A stretch of DNA of 64,000 bases from Polytrichum commune. Taxonomy: Eukaryota; Streptophyta; Polytrichopsida; Polytrichales; Polytrichaceae. A program made the position numbers and the translations under genes. Shown here one piece after another: positions 23,601-39,622 of this stretch. Every line of letters starts with the position of its first letter. Within the stretch, counting starts at the first letter, position 1. The stretch lies in assembly GCA_950295325.1 (NCBI GenBank), contig OX485805.1, positions 22,743,501 to 22,807,500 on the forward strand, given 5' to 3'. Below the pieces are notes generated by a model. It was given only the letters and a program-made list of their open reading frames with translations, made no database searches and had not been told where the DNA came from.

Positions 23601-23855
23601 ATGAGGCTAGCCTATGCTCCCCGAACACTATATTCCTTGAACAAGTTATTCATATACATTAGGTAACTTATTGCTATTGTAAGGTGTGTGTTGTGCAACA
23701 CTATTGTGGACACTTCCAACTACTTCCATCTCCAAATACAATTTTGATTGTTGGAGCAGTTTGGTAATTGCCTCATTCAAAGAGCAAATGCGAATCACCA
23801 AGATTGTCTTTTTTAAGTTTCTTAATTGGAGATGAGATGTAAAAAGTTACAAGAG
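20641..23855. other. Intergenic sequence, no gene recognised
   Basis: About 3.2 kb of AT-rich sequence with only short unrelated frames. The 21060-21240 stretch shares 'gtgtgggtggaaaattag' and 'cactaattc' words with 3710-4280. Nothing else supportable. Confidence 0.3.
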
Positions 23856-23866
23856 GTCAAAATGGA

Positions 23867-23910
23867 TCTCTCTATCTCTCTCTCTTGATTTTACCCCCAC
23901 ACACACACGC

Positions 23911-23942
<32 letters not shown>

Positions 23943-24009
23943 ATATTTGTGTGTGTGTGTTAGATATTTGAGTATGTATATATTAAAACATGCTAGAATA
24001 GCCATGAAA

Positions 24010-24040
<31 letters not shown>
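23867..24040. repeat. Compound microsatellite cluster
   Basis: Adjacent (TCTC)n, (AC)n, (AT)n, (GTAT)n and (TG)n runs, followed about 50 bp later by (AT)n(AC)n. The two halves are roughly mirror complements, so the stretch can fold as a long imperfect hairpin. Confidence 0.85.
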
Positions 24041-24049
24041 TGGCATATT

Positions 24050-24945
24050 ACCATACATAGAGTTACTTGACCAAATACAAATTGAGGAGGTGATGGCCAT
24101 ACATGGTAAGGGACTGGTCCATACCCTAGTTTGATGGATGGGATAGGCTGCCACATGTGAGCCATCTAAGCCTTCTAAGCCACATGTAAGACATTTGGGC
24201 CATCCATCATAAAATGATAAGGAAAAGGATTAGGGCTAGGGCAAACCCTTAATCCTTATTTAGGGAGAAAAACTATACGGTAAACCCATGCCACAAGGTA
24301 AGAACTCATCTAGACAGTTGATGAACTAGAGCGTTGGTGCAGTATTTGCAATTGATGCTACATGATTTATGACGTCCTCCAAGATGCAAAGAGCTCACTC
24401 CCATTGTAGGATAGTGATACAAAGATCGACACGTGACAATGACATTTTTTCCTTCTTTACTCTCTTACATTTCTCTTTGTATGCATACTTGTGGCCTTGA
24501 TAACAAGTGGAACATTGTTATGGACACCTTCTGTACAGGACTGACCTCATCTTGTGGTTGTTGGTTGTATGGGCATAGGCAAATCTACCATTGTGTTTAT
24601 GGATGACGTTTTAGTTGCCTCTACGTAAGGCTATTTATTACTAGGAATGTAAGTGTCATTTCATAAACCCTAGGGAATTGAGAAACCAATACTTTTTGTT
24701 TGTTTGTTTTGAAAACATATAATTGTCAATCGACCACTGTTCACTCCCTTTTTTTAAAGTCGTAGAACCTCTCTGAACACTATAGCACTACAATGTCCAA
24801 CTGATGGGCATTATTTGAGTCACCCTTGAACCTTGGACATCCACTACATGAGCGTTCTATTTTTGGGATCCACCATGTCAAGAATATTATCCGAATAAAA
24901 ACATGTGTAATATATCATAGCACATGAAGCGGGTACATAATATTA
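24050..24945. other. Intergenic sequence, no feature recognised
   Basis: Short frames only. No bounded repeat seen. Confidence 0.3.
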
Positions 24946-24949
24946 TTCA

Positions 24950-25092
24950 GCAACGTGCGTTCGTTCACGTGGATCCCAAGAATATAATCATGGGATGCCG
25001 TAACTAGTGCACATTTAGACTGAATTTGCACTTGTTGTGGCATTTGTGGTTATATTCTTGGGACCACATGAATGAATGCACATTGCTTATAA
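24950..25092. mobile_element. Hairpin (foldback) element, copy 1
   Basis: Left arm 'gcaacgtgcgttcgttcacg..tggatcccaagaatataatcatgggatgcc' (24951-24998) pairs with right arm 'ggcatttgtggttatattcttgggaccacatgaatgaatgcacattgc' (25038-25085). A related hairpin is at 60045-60215, inside a MITE. Probably a short foldback MITE. Confidence 0.6.
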
Positions 25093-25679
25093 ATGTCATG
25101 CATACCTAACTGTATAATTTTATGAATAGGTTCTTTGTGCATAGACTCCGTTCTTTTATTTAAAAACTTCCTACCATTTTAATTCACATAGTATAAAATC
25201 TACCAGTAGGTTCTAACTTTATGCTTACATCCACTTGACGGTTATTATTGCAATCTCCCTCAACAACCCTTAGAATTGTTATTGATCAAAGTTTGACCTT
25301 ACGGAGAAGGTAATTAGTTCTTGAGTCAATGAATAATTCTTAAACTCAATCATGCTAAGCAACCTACATTTTAGCAATTCACAATCAATTTTGGTGATTG
25401 TAAAGTTTACTAAAAACAAATGGCTAATTGTTGAAGCGAATGCTTCTAAAACGATTCGGCAACGATGAATGATATTTTGTTGTTTGTTACGACCGCATGG
25501 ATATAGTCTAATTCCATCATCCTTCATAGCCCGCTTTTGAAACATGCCACATGATTCACAACAGACATGAATTTGACTTGGTTATCAACCATAGCGTCGA
25601 CTCGTCATCCAAAGCTCTATTAACCATGACAATATATCATCCCAAAAATGCTAGGATACAATATATACTAAAAGCTTGT

Positions 25680-25830
25680 TTCATAAATGACATGGATTTC
25701 ATCCAAATCTCAATCATCCATGGTAGTAGTTGTGAAATTTATTCATAAGAAGTGTCATCAAAAAAATTATCACAGTGACATAAAATATCACATGACACTA
25801 ATGATAATATGTAGTGTCCTTATTTGATTT
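25680..25830. repeat. Dispersed repeat fragment related to 58.8-59.2 kb
   Basis: Shares 'atttcatccaaatctcaatcatccatg', 'ttcataagaa.tgtcatc.aaaaaa' and a terminal 'tgacacta.ataatat.tagtgt' palindrome with 58816-59168. Confidence 0.55.
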
Positions 25831-25896
25831 TCTACTTGGCTCGGGCATTCAAATTGGAGTGTCAGCCAGGGGCAGGCCAATTAGTCCATGGGCTAA

Positions 25897-26321
25897 GAGC
25901 CGCTTTACACCTCGAGGCCAAGCCAATTCGTTGTGTAAGAGGCTTGAAATCCTCACTTGTGAAAAAGGTTAAAATCGGTCCCAACTCCTTTACACCTAGA
26001 GGCCAAGTCGATTTGGTGATATGAATTTTTTGATAAAAAAAAATGCATGATCTGATATGACCCAAGCTCGTTGAATTGGGTGCACCCAAAATGGAGCTCG
26101 TTGGATTATGTGGAAGTTTGAACGGCTCTATGCTAGATTATGTTAGATCCATTGGATTATCCTAGATTTATTGAATCGGCCTTGCTTCTTGGCCCTAAGA
26201 CCTTTACATATGGGAAAATTGGCCCCCGTTAGAATCTTATTGTAATGTGTAGTTGAGGCCAGCCTCCAACCCAAAAGGGGCTGAAATTTCATGCAATCGG
26301 CCTCTAAGTGTAAAGCGGCCC
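25897..26321. mobile_element. PIF/Harbinger-type MITE (Tourist-like), copy 1
   Basis: 425 bp between TAA duplications (25894-25896, 26322-26324), with inverted ends (G)GGCCGCTTTACAC..AGAGGCC. The 3-bp TAA duplication and GGGCC start are the PIF/Harbinger signature. About 83 bp in, the terminal motif is repeated in direct orientation ('cctttacacctagaggccaagtcgatt', about 25987). Homologous along its length to 61167-61657. Confidence 0.8.
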
Positions 26322-26359
26322 TAAGTTGGATTTCCTTCTCTACCCCCACCAATGAACGA

Positions 26360-27365
26360 GGAGAATCAACCGCTAGTTACGGATGAAGCGGTGGAGTTTG
26401 AGAACTAATAACTGGTTGAAGTTCAGGACTTCAGGAAAATAACCGGTTATTGTAGAGGAATATACATGGAATATACCTCAATGGAATAAAGATCACAACT
26501 TATAACTGGTTGGATGTGGACACACTAGGATTTTGACCAATTGAACCTTATGGTGGGACACTAGTGTCTCAAATAAATCGGAGCCTCCTTAATGATTGAT
26601 TTTGTGGTCGTTAGTGATCGAAAATAAAAACCAACTTTGAACATCAGACCATGTATAGGATCTTGACATAATCTTAACGCCACTTTGATCGCCTTCATTT
26701 GACCATTTTTGATGTTGATATGGACTTTAGGGTTTAACCGGTGTATTGTGGGACACCGGTGGTGCCCTACCATAAGGTTCAATTATGTTGAAAAATCTCC
26801 CGGGCATTGGCACCGACTTTCTGAGGTTTTGAATCATACATTTCAATGCATGGGGAGAACCGACCGCTAGTTACAGATGAACCGGCTAAGTTTGAGAAAT
26901 GACCGGTTGAACTACAAGACTCAGGAAAATTATTGATCATTTTGAAAGAATCTAGGAATTACACCTCAATTTAATAGAGAAAAACCAAAAGATCACAATA
27001 TGTAACCGGATGGACTTGGAAACACTAAACTCTTGACCAATTATGGTTAAAAATTATGCATGGACACTGATGCAATTAGTGCGAGATGACTAGCAAACCC
27101 AACTTGTGCCCATAGCCATTTGCCTCATAAGTTTCGGAGCTTGTACGAATATCTTATTCGTTATCAAAGCGAAGATTTTTGTGTTCATTTAAGTGATCTT
27201 GTAGGTTTCCCAATCATGTTGACTATTGGGACTATAATGGTTAACACCTTTTGAGCACATAGTCTGATTTCTTTTGAATACATTTTTTTCTAATGCCAAT
27301 TCTTAAATCCACACCTAATTGCATACCGCTCAAATATAGATGTCCAATTTTTTTAAAAAATTAGG
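26360..27365 (-). repeat. CCGGTT-rich dispersed repeat, copy B (inverted, duplicated core)
   Basis: The CCGGTT-dense core appears twice (26365-26540 and 26855-27045), both inverted relative to copy A. The 'gcctaatt...ttggacatctatatttgagcggt' end reads on the minus strand from about 27365. It immediately follows the MITE at 25897-26321. Confidence 0.65.
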
Positions 27366-27529
27366 CACTTCTAGTTGTCAAGGTCACTGTGAGCCCAAAA
27401 TGGTGCCCACATGTGGTGATTAACTCTTCGAAACCAATTTTAGTTTGACTTTGAGGTGTTATGATTATTCACAAAACATAAAAAGAGTGAAGTGTGGTGT
27501 GGATTTAAGTTTAGGCATTAGAATGTGTT

Positions 27530-28985
27530 GTGTGATTATCTCAAGGTTGAATTCAATAGGAGAATGCCTTGATTATGTGAGTAAGGGGTAAGGTGAGGCA
27601 AGGTGAGCTCCGCGGGTTAAATGCCCACTTTTGAATCCATCTTGTTAGTTTAGGAAGGAGGAAGCTTGGTGGAAGGGGATTAGTCCCTACTTTGAAGGTA
27701 AAGGTTAAGGGATTGTGATTGGAGGTGCTTATCCTCTCACCCTATCCTCACCTTTCTCTCCCTCTCCCCCTCTCTCCCTCTTTGCTACTTAAGGCGTTTT
27801 CTCTCTCATTTTCCTCTCTCTCTATCAAGTGCTCTCAAGAGAGCGAGCTCTTAAGAGCTTGAGCCACGTGGGTGGGTTGATTAGTTTTTAGTGAAGTGAA
27901 GGGGTTAAGCTCTCTCTCTCGCCCTCTCAAGGAGGTGAGCTCTTAGAGCTTGGAACCACGTGTGTAGATTAGTTAATGTTGTTAGTTAATTAGTTAGTTT
28001 ATTAGTCAAAGAATAAAAGAGTTATCCATTGTCCGATTAAGCATCTTGAGAGGATTACATTTAGTGTGTAGTTGAAAGGCTCGCATGTGGGCCTTTGACT
28101 AATTAGGTGGATTGTGGTAAATTTTAGTTCGGCTTGATTAAGCTTCTGGGTTACTGAGGTCTGGGCTAAGGCCCCTGGATCACCAAGACTGGGCTAAGCC
28201 CTTGCAGCACCGAAGTTTGGCTAAGGCCCCTGGATCACCGAGACTGGGCTAAGCCCTTGCAACACCGAAGTCTGGCTTAAGGCCCCTGGATCACCGAGAC
28301 TAGGCTAAGCCCTTGCAGCACCGAAGTTTGGCTTAAGGCCCCTGGATCACCGAGACTGGGCTAAGCCCTTGCAGCACCGAAGTCTGGCTAAGGCCCCTGG
28401 ATCACCAAGACTGGGCTAAGCCCTTGCAGCACCGAAGTCTGGCTAAGGCCCCTGGATCACCGAGACTGGGCTAAGCCCTTGTAGCACCGAAGTATGGCTT
28501 AAGGCCCCTGGATCACCGAGACTGGGCTAAGCCCTTGCAGCACCGAAGTATGGCTTAAGGCCCCTGGATCACTGAGACTGGGCTAAGCCCTTGCAGCACC
28601 GAAGTCTGGCTTAAGGCCCCTGGAGCGCCGAGGCTGGGCTAAGCCCTTGAAGCACTGAAGTCTAGCTTAAGGCCCCTGGAGCGCCGAAGTTGTAGGCTAG
28701 TTAAATTAAAAGGTTACCTGGTTGGGTAAACCATTTACATTTAATTAAGCTAAGAGGCTACTCGAAGTTGGAACTAATCAATAAGGCACAAACATATTCT
28801 AGCATCTATCACATTAGATTCCCTAAAACCTTAATTAGCCATGGGAAAGTAGTTAGGACTTTTTAGTATAGTTAGAATTAAGGGTGGCCGCAAGGCAATT
28901 GTGTGGGGGCGTGTTTAACCATCAAGGGAGTGTTTTTCAACACTTACATCCTTTTTGGTAGAAAATCGATCACTTATAAAATAAA
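27530..28985 (+). mobile_element. LTR-like block with leader and minisatellite
   Basis: After a GT/AG-rich stretch come a pyrimidine-rich tract of (TCTC) and CCTCTCCC words (27730-27815), 'ctacttaaggcgttttctctctc', and two copies of a 'gagctcttaagagcttgagccacgtg' motif (27845-27871, 27937-27963), then the tandem array at 28147-28700. The layout (U3-like region, pyrimidine-rich start, leader, frame starting at 28988) resembles an LTR retrotransposon 5' end. I did not find a second LTR or a convincing tRNA primer site. Confidence 0.35.
28147..28700 (+). repeat. Minisatellite, about 10 copies of a 55-bp dimeric unit
   Basis: Unit of about 55-56 bp: 'caccgaagtctggctaagg' + 'cccctggatcaccgagactg' + 'ggctaagcccttgcag'. 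Each unit is itself two related half-units of 27-28 bp (ccgaagtctggctaaggcccctggatca and ccgagactgggctaagcccttgcagca). Copies differ mainly by ggctaagg/ggcttaagg. The first and last copies are more diverged, as expected for array edges. Confidence 0.9.
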
Positions 28986-28987
28986 AA

Positions 28988-29212
28988 ATGGAGAAAGCGG
29001 AGGACATCCACATTGGCGGGACAAAGGAGGTTAGGCCGATGGAGAAAGCGGAAGACTCTAGCAATGGTCAAGTAACGAAGAGAATAATCAAAGGCCAAAG
29101 GGGGATATCCTTGAGAGCTTGTGTTGCCAAGGCCGCCGGTTGGACTCTTGAGAAGGCCAATTCGGTCACAAGCCAAGAGGTCACTACTAATAAACAAAGT
29201 GATTCAAAATGA
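28988..29212 (+). CDS. Short Lys/Glu-rich frame downstream of the LTR-like block
   Basis: A 74-codon frame beginning MEKAEDIHIGGTKEV with an internal repeat (MEKAED occurs twice, 18 residues apart). It follows the leader-like region directly, where a gag gene would start, but has no recognisable gag motif and is short. It may be a truncated gag, or not a gene. Confidence 0.2.
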   Translation: MEKAEDIHIGGTKEVRPMEKAEDSSNGQVTKRIIKGQRGISLRACVAKAAGWTLEKANSVTSQEVTTNKQSDSK

Positions 29213-30375
29213 CATGTATGCCTCGGGATGCAAAGAGATCATTCTTTTGATACGAACAATACATGTGATTCTCAACACCATCACCCGGACTAGGACGCCT
29301 AAGGGGGGTGGTTTTGGCCTCACAGTCACCTTCAACCTTCAGCCTTAGATGGTGTAACCCGTTGTTGACCGGTTACATGAACATCACCCCTATTAGAATT
29401 AGACTTCACACAATTCCAAATTTCTTGAAGGTAGAAGTATGCACGATTTATTACAAGGGGTAAGATTTCCTCTTAGTTGAATGGGTTATTGAGTCTTTTT
29501 GAATACTCCTAAGTATTAGGTGCTCCAGTGTTTTTATAACCTATGTTCCCTCAAGGGTTTTCTCAACTATGAATGTGAATTGTAAATGAAGCAACCATTG
29601 ACACCACCCAATGCAAAATCAAAGTTACCACACCTCGAATTTTAGACTTGTTATTGACTAGTAAGTGGTCAACTATCCCAATTTGTAGGGATAAAAAACT
29701 ATGCCAATTCAATTATGAAAATGTAGTTGAAAATAAGGCACACTTTGTGTTGGAGTGTTCCCTCTACAACTCCGATAGAGATAGATTTCCTTCCCTGTTT
29801 TAGATTGTAGTACTAGGTAGTCTCGAGTCTTTCTTCCAATTGGACCATCAATGTTGACATTAGCTCCTCTATCTTATTAAGGCCATTGCACTCCGCCATT
29901 TTAGAGGATGAGCCTTTTTGACACCATGTTGATATATTCCAGTCCCATAAGTCTTTCAACTTCTTGGACTTTAGAATCAATTTCATTTCATTTCAGAGGC
30001 TTAATCCACTTTACCACATGTTTGCTTAGGGTTTAACTTATCCCAAGTTCCTTGTGTGACATGCTTTTAGGTTCTACCTTAGTTCCAATGGGCATATGTG
30101 ACATGATTATTTGAGAAACTATTGTTTGCGTACTTCCTTCATCACTTAGTAAGAGTGTTTGCAATATGAGGAGGATGTTTTGTCTCATATATAGCAGTGA
30201 AATGAACACCACATGCATTCAAGTCCTAGGAAATCTACCTACGCCACTAAGAAATTGCCCTATGTCATTGGAAGATCTACTACCTTGGTGATAGATTTTC
30301 ATATTTCTCTCACCGATGCATGATGATCGCCTGGGATTCTGTTGGTAGTGATAGTGATGTACATTGCAATGTATA
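29213..30375. other. Intergenic sequence, no feature recognised
   Basis: Short frames only. Confidence 0.3.
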
Positions 30376-30377
30376 AT

Positions 30378-30470
30378 AGGTAGATAGATAGATAGATAGA
30401 TTGGCTCCTAGGGGAGCAAGTATAAACGGAGAGTCTCTTCATTTGCATGCCAGTGTCCCCTTTCGGAGGT
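30378..30470 (-). repeat. (GATA)n tail with SINE-like 3' fragment
   Basis: 'ggtagatagatagatagatagattggctcctaggggagc' followed by about 60 bp containing 'gtgtcccctttcggagg'. The GATA tail and orientation resemble the SINE at 31127-31498, but the adjoining body is different. Possibly the 5'-truncated tail of another SINE subfamily. Confidence 0.4.
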
Positions 30471-31116
30471 AAATTCTATGATTAAGGTTGATAACCAAGT
30501 GTTATGAGCAAATAGGTGTCGTGTCAATATAAGTGAATTTTTGGGAGAACAGAGATAACTCCATACAAAGGCACCTCTCATCCATCCAACACAAAAACTT
30601 GAATCCTATAAGTTTGTGGCTGGCTCATCTCAAATGACTCAGACAAGACCAACTATGGATCTTTAAAGCTAATTCCGTTGTCAAATCAACTAAAAACAAC
30701 AACCTCTCTAGATGCACACTGAGGATTCACGACCTACAAATTAACACCATAAGATTGGGGTTGACAGATTTTAAACAAGCATTATAAATCAGGGTTGATG
30801 AGACAACAGTACCATAAGGTTCCACCAATCTACAAAGTCTACTAAAACAATAAGGTGTCGTCGATTTTCTTGGTATAGAGTTCACAATTGCAGTCTTCGA
30901 TTCACTACAATTAGTGCACTCGACAATGAGGGTACCGATGTACAGGAAAATTGGATTGATAGGTTTGTGACCTGGCCTTCAATCCTGTTGACATGTTGGT
31001 GTAGCTAGTGATGGTAGTTTCTTGCATTTAGTATAGTGATGAACTCCTCCTGCATCATCCACCCAAAGACCACAATTAGCTCTTTCGTTTTACCATTTCT
31101 TTCATGAACTACATGC

Positions 31117-31126
31117 CTCCCTTGCA
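31117..31126 (+). repeat. SINE target-site duplication CTCCCTTGCA (left)
   Basis: Identical to 31499-31508. Confidence 0.9.
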
Positions 31127-31498
31127 GATAGATAGATAGAAACTCCGGTCCCTTTTTAGCAAGGGGCCGGCGTGAATAAAGTGCCCGTTCGTAATGTCAA
31201 TGACCCGATGCCCACTGGACAAGGGGACATTGGGGCAATACTACTCTCCCCTTTCGAGGATGGGCACTATAGTGACACACTATACTAGTTCCTAGCTAGC
31301 CACTAGTGCCTTGGAGATACCGGACATGGTATCCCCCCAAAGGGCTTTGAGGTACCCATACAACAAGGTCCAAGGACCCCCCACCATAGTTGGGTGGACT
31401 AAGGTGGTGAGCACCACGCCGGCGTGGGGAATAGAACCCACAACCTCCTCATTGGGGGCCATGAGCCCCAACCACCAAGCCAAGGCCCGTGGTGCCTT
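31127..31498 (-). mobile_element. Full-length tRNA-derived SINE with GATA tail
   Basis: 372 bp on the minus strand between 10-bp duplications CTCCCTTGCA. The 5' part (high coordinates) has an RNA polymerase III A-box-like GGCTTGGTGGTTGGGG (about 31467-31482) and a B box GGTTCTATTCCC (about 31427-31438), the spacing seen in tRNA-derived SINEs. The body ends ...CACTTTATTCACGCCGGCC, a stem with GGGACCGGAG, then (ATCT)n. A 5'-truncated copy is at 62507-62784 and a 3' relative at 63284-63355. No coding capacity. Confidence 0.85.
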
Positions 31499-31509
31499 CT
31501 CCCTTGCAT

Positions 31510-32730
31510 TAGATATGCTGCTCCAAAAACATTGGGTTTCTTTTGAGGCATGGAAAACCTCATGCAATGAATACATGTGAAAAGTCATATCAAGACCGTA
31601 AAAGAAGAAGAACCAACGTTGGGCAATCCGACGTGAATTTGAGCCTATTGGTTCTACTGTGCTCAAGAATCCCCTCAATGCAAGGTGGGGTTTACTGCCT
31701 ACCTTGCAGTGGGTGGGCTCTTGTTTGTATATATATATATATAAGAAATAAAGTGAATTAAAATACATTAGTTTAATATCCATTTACTCTGTTGGGGGGG
31801 GTACTAGTTCTTGTTTGTTGAGTTTTCTCTTATTAAGTACGAGGTATGTGAGATATTTGATATCAGGACCCCATGTTTTTGTTCATATGGTGGCATTTTG
31901 GTCCTCCATGAAGAAACCGACATAGATTACAAAAACTCATCTAGTGATTGTCAATTGCACAAGATCGACACACATTTGAATTTGTCCAATAGGTCCAAAT
32001 TTGTGACACAAATTCTGGAAATTGTTTTCATCCTCTTGGTTCACAAACTTGGTAGTCAAATTGATCTGAACTACACCGGTTATGGTATTTAGAGTCACAT
32101 ACATTATTTGCAAAGGGCTTAAACTAGATGCCTAGAGGTTTCAAAAGTGTCAAGTCCGCTAAGTGCCAATATGATACTAATCATCAACTTAAGTTACTTT
32201 TTTTAAAGCAAGATTATTGTAACGTGTATTACATATTTATTGTTTATTGTTTATTTACAACCTCTCATTCAACTAGGACTCCTTTACTAGAAGACTAGAG
32301 GCGCTACCCTGAGTGCTCTAGCAGTCCTAAAGGTAAAGGGAGTTAACTAGTTGAAGCTATGGTTTTACACTTGGTTCTACCTCGTAAGTAACGACCATTA
32401 GTTAAGTGCACTTAGAATTATCCTAAAGGCATGGAGGGAGAGCTTGCTAGCATATACTTAACTACTAGTTGGAGGTGGCCTCAACTCATAGTAGTATCTA
32501 GTATATAAGCTCTAAGGTTGGGAGGAACATGCCTCTTGAATCTCATAGTATTTGAGAACGTTACAATTATTTACATTATGACATTTAGGGTAGCACATTG
32601 GGATAGTTGAGATGATAGTTTTGCGTTTTAGTATGCAAAGGGAAAATATTATTGAGCATACTAATGGCATGTGTCACATGTTTACAATTTAGCACGCAAG
32701 AGGATGAAATTTTTGAGCATACTATTGCCA
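31510..32730. other. Intergenic sequence, no gene recognised
   Basis: Contains short (TA)n at 31727-31743 and a run of eight G at 31793-31800. Frames of up to 93 codons show no family motif. Confidence 0.3.
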
Positions 32731-32739
32731 AGTGCCATT

Positions 32740-32985
32740 TGTGTGCACTTTAGTCAACTTGTAACCCATTGTGTAAAATAGGCATACACCTCATAGCATT
32801 ATAAACATACTCATGTCAATATTAGTAAGCACACTTCAACGCCAACTATCATGTGGTGACACTAATGGTGAAGTTGTTAATGATTGATGTAACCTAGCAT
32901 AGGCCTCAAAATAGGGTAAGTGACACTAAATACCATAAACAATGTAGTATATTCAAGCAAGGCAACCCAACGATTTGCATTGTAC
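32740..32985. repeat. Dispersed repeat related to 44080-44240
   Basis: Both contain in order 'atactcatg.caa.at..ta.taagcacact', 'ggtgacacta.tggtgaa.t.gtt' and 'agggt.agtgacactaaatacca.aaac..tgtagt'. Function unknown. Confidence 0.55.
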
Positions 32986-33239
32986 TTTTTGACTAATTTC
33001 ATCTGATTTCCACTTTCACCTATTGTGGTCATATGGTAATTATATTCCCCAATGACTTGCATTTGCAAAAAAGGCATATTTACTTCATGATTTATATATT
33101 GTGTGTGTAATGGAAGCATTAATAACATTAAATCAAAAAGCTTAGTATAAAGACAATGTCTTGAAAATACGTTTCCAATGGTATACTACATGCCCCGAAA
33201 TTATTAAAATTGCAGTCACAAAAAAATAAAAATAAAAAC

Positions 33240-33330
33240 CTATAGTCTTTTAGCGACTACAAATCAAGCTGGTCAAAAGAACCGCACCCAATTTTGGTTG
33301 CAGTTTTTTGGGCATAGTTTTCTTCTAGTG
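33240..33330 (-). mobile_element. Possible CACTA (En/Spm-like) transposon terminus
   Basis: In reverse complement the sequence starts CACTAGAAGAAAACTATGCC and continues with AAAAAACTGCAACC. CACTA(C/G)AAGAAAA is the usual terminus of plant CACTA elements. The other end was not found and the 3-bp duplication could not be tested. Confidence 0.35.
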
Positions 33331-35030
33331 CGTAAACATTGTGACACTCAAATGAGCACAAACTTATTTTTCAGGGGAAATGCCCAAACAACACCCTAGT
33401 GGTCATGCTTAAGTGGATTTGTTTTAATAGCTAATATTCTTGATTGGGTATGTGGAGGCACATTATAATCCATAATTGATGACCATGCCACGGTTTGACC
33501 ATTGAACCTGGTAACAAACACATGTCACCCTACCATTAGTCCTAGTAGGCACCCAATACCTATCTCATTGCTACCGTGCACGGCTTGGTGAGTTGGATAC
33601 CTATTACAATTTGAGGCAAGGTTGTTTGCATCCATTACTTGGATGCAGGCCTTATTTGGTTACTTGATTGGATATCTATCTTTGAGTGTTTTGTGATTAG
33701 GTGTGAATTTCAAAAAAAACACAAGAAACATACTCGTGTTTCAAAAAGTTTGGACTACGTCCTCAGATTTGATCAACTACTCTAGACCCAATAGTCAACA
33801 ATTGCCTAAGACCTAGGTATTCATTTAAAAAAGAAACTGCACTTTTGATAATCAGGACTAAATCGAGGAAACTCTCACATTCAATCCACTTTTCATTGGT
33901 GCTTCATCATAGATTTGATATTGCAACACATATTTTGTTACAGAGAGTTGCTCATCAAAAGATGGTGAACATGGATGGATTTTTTTAATAAGTCCCATAT
34001 ACCCAGAGAAGGCCAGCAGCAGGAGAGAAAGAGCAAGAGCGAGGGAGGAGAGGGAGGCACCATGAATCCCAACAATCACTCCCAAGGCATTGCAAGTGGA
34101 ATAGTTGTGCGCTCAAACTCAAAAAATAATTATATAATTATATATATATATGTCAACGCTAATATATCAACAATTCACACTATTTTGAATATTTACTATA
34201 GAATTAACAATCTACACTAACTAGTTTTCTACTATGCTTGCTATACGGATGAACAAACAAAGTTATAAAGATTTGTAATTTGGTTTTGCTCCAAGGTAAT
34301 TTGCACGGGCAAAGAAGCAACCTATTCACGATGGCAACCTAATTGCACATAGCGTGCATTGTTTGAATGATGCATGGGTTTGACGCTAACTAACTACTCA
34401 ACATCATTCTTTGGAATCGGCTGGCAGTTTTAATATTCGCATGACAAAGGTGTATGTGATGTAGCTGGGAGGTTGGCTATTAATTTTCTTTACATAGTCC
34501 CCGAACCCTTTTGGCTTACCAGACTTTAAAATCAAGTCAACTCAATAACGATGTACAAACTAAGGTAGGAATACCATACACCGTGAACTACCCTCTACCG
34601 GTGCGGTAGACTTCCGTCAGAATAGTGAAGTGCCATTTCTGAAAACTGACAATTGCAAGGCTTTCAACTTGATGTGCGTGTACAATCAATTTAGTCAAAT
34701 TTAGTCATGTTTGACTGCCATCAATCATAGTTTAATGTACTCATGAGTTAACAACCGGTGTAGGTGATGTTTTGTGTGGAAATGAGCTGCATTACCGTGC
34801 TCGGTTTAAGGAGAATCTAGTGAACAAGTAGGGGGTTTGACAAACTTTCCACTTTGAAAAATTGTAGAATTTTTTTAACAGAAAATAAAAATATGAAACA
34901 ACTTACATTCTTCATGAATCCTTCTCTTCTATGTTGAAAAATTATCTCATGATGTTAAAGACCATATCTTGAATGCGAATCACCTTATTTTCACGGTTAA
35001 TGGTATTTCTACCTTAACATGGCATAAAGA
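33331..35030. other. Intergenic sequence downstream of TPI
   Basis: 33470-33640 resembles 9530-9690. There is (AT)n at 34126-34150. The last short coding exon of TPI was looked for here and not identified. Confidence 0.3.
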
Positions 35031-35033
35031 GGC

Positions 35034-39622
<4,589 letters not shown>

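Noticed and set aside
28147-28700. CRISPR-like array
   Set aside because: The units are contiguous without unique spacers and the context is a plant nuclear genome; it is a minisatellite.
31790-31802. Run of eight G as a terminus of a third P-like family member
   Set aside because: No inverted partner and no 8-bp duplication could be found.
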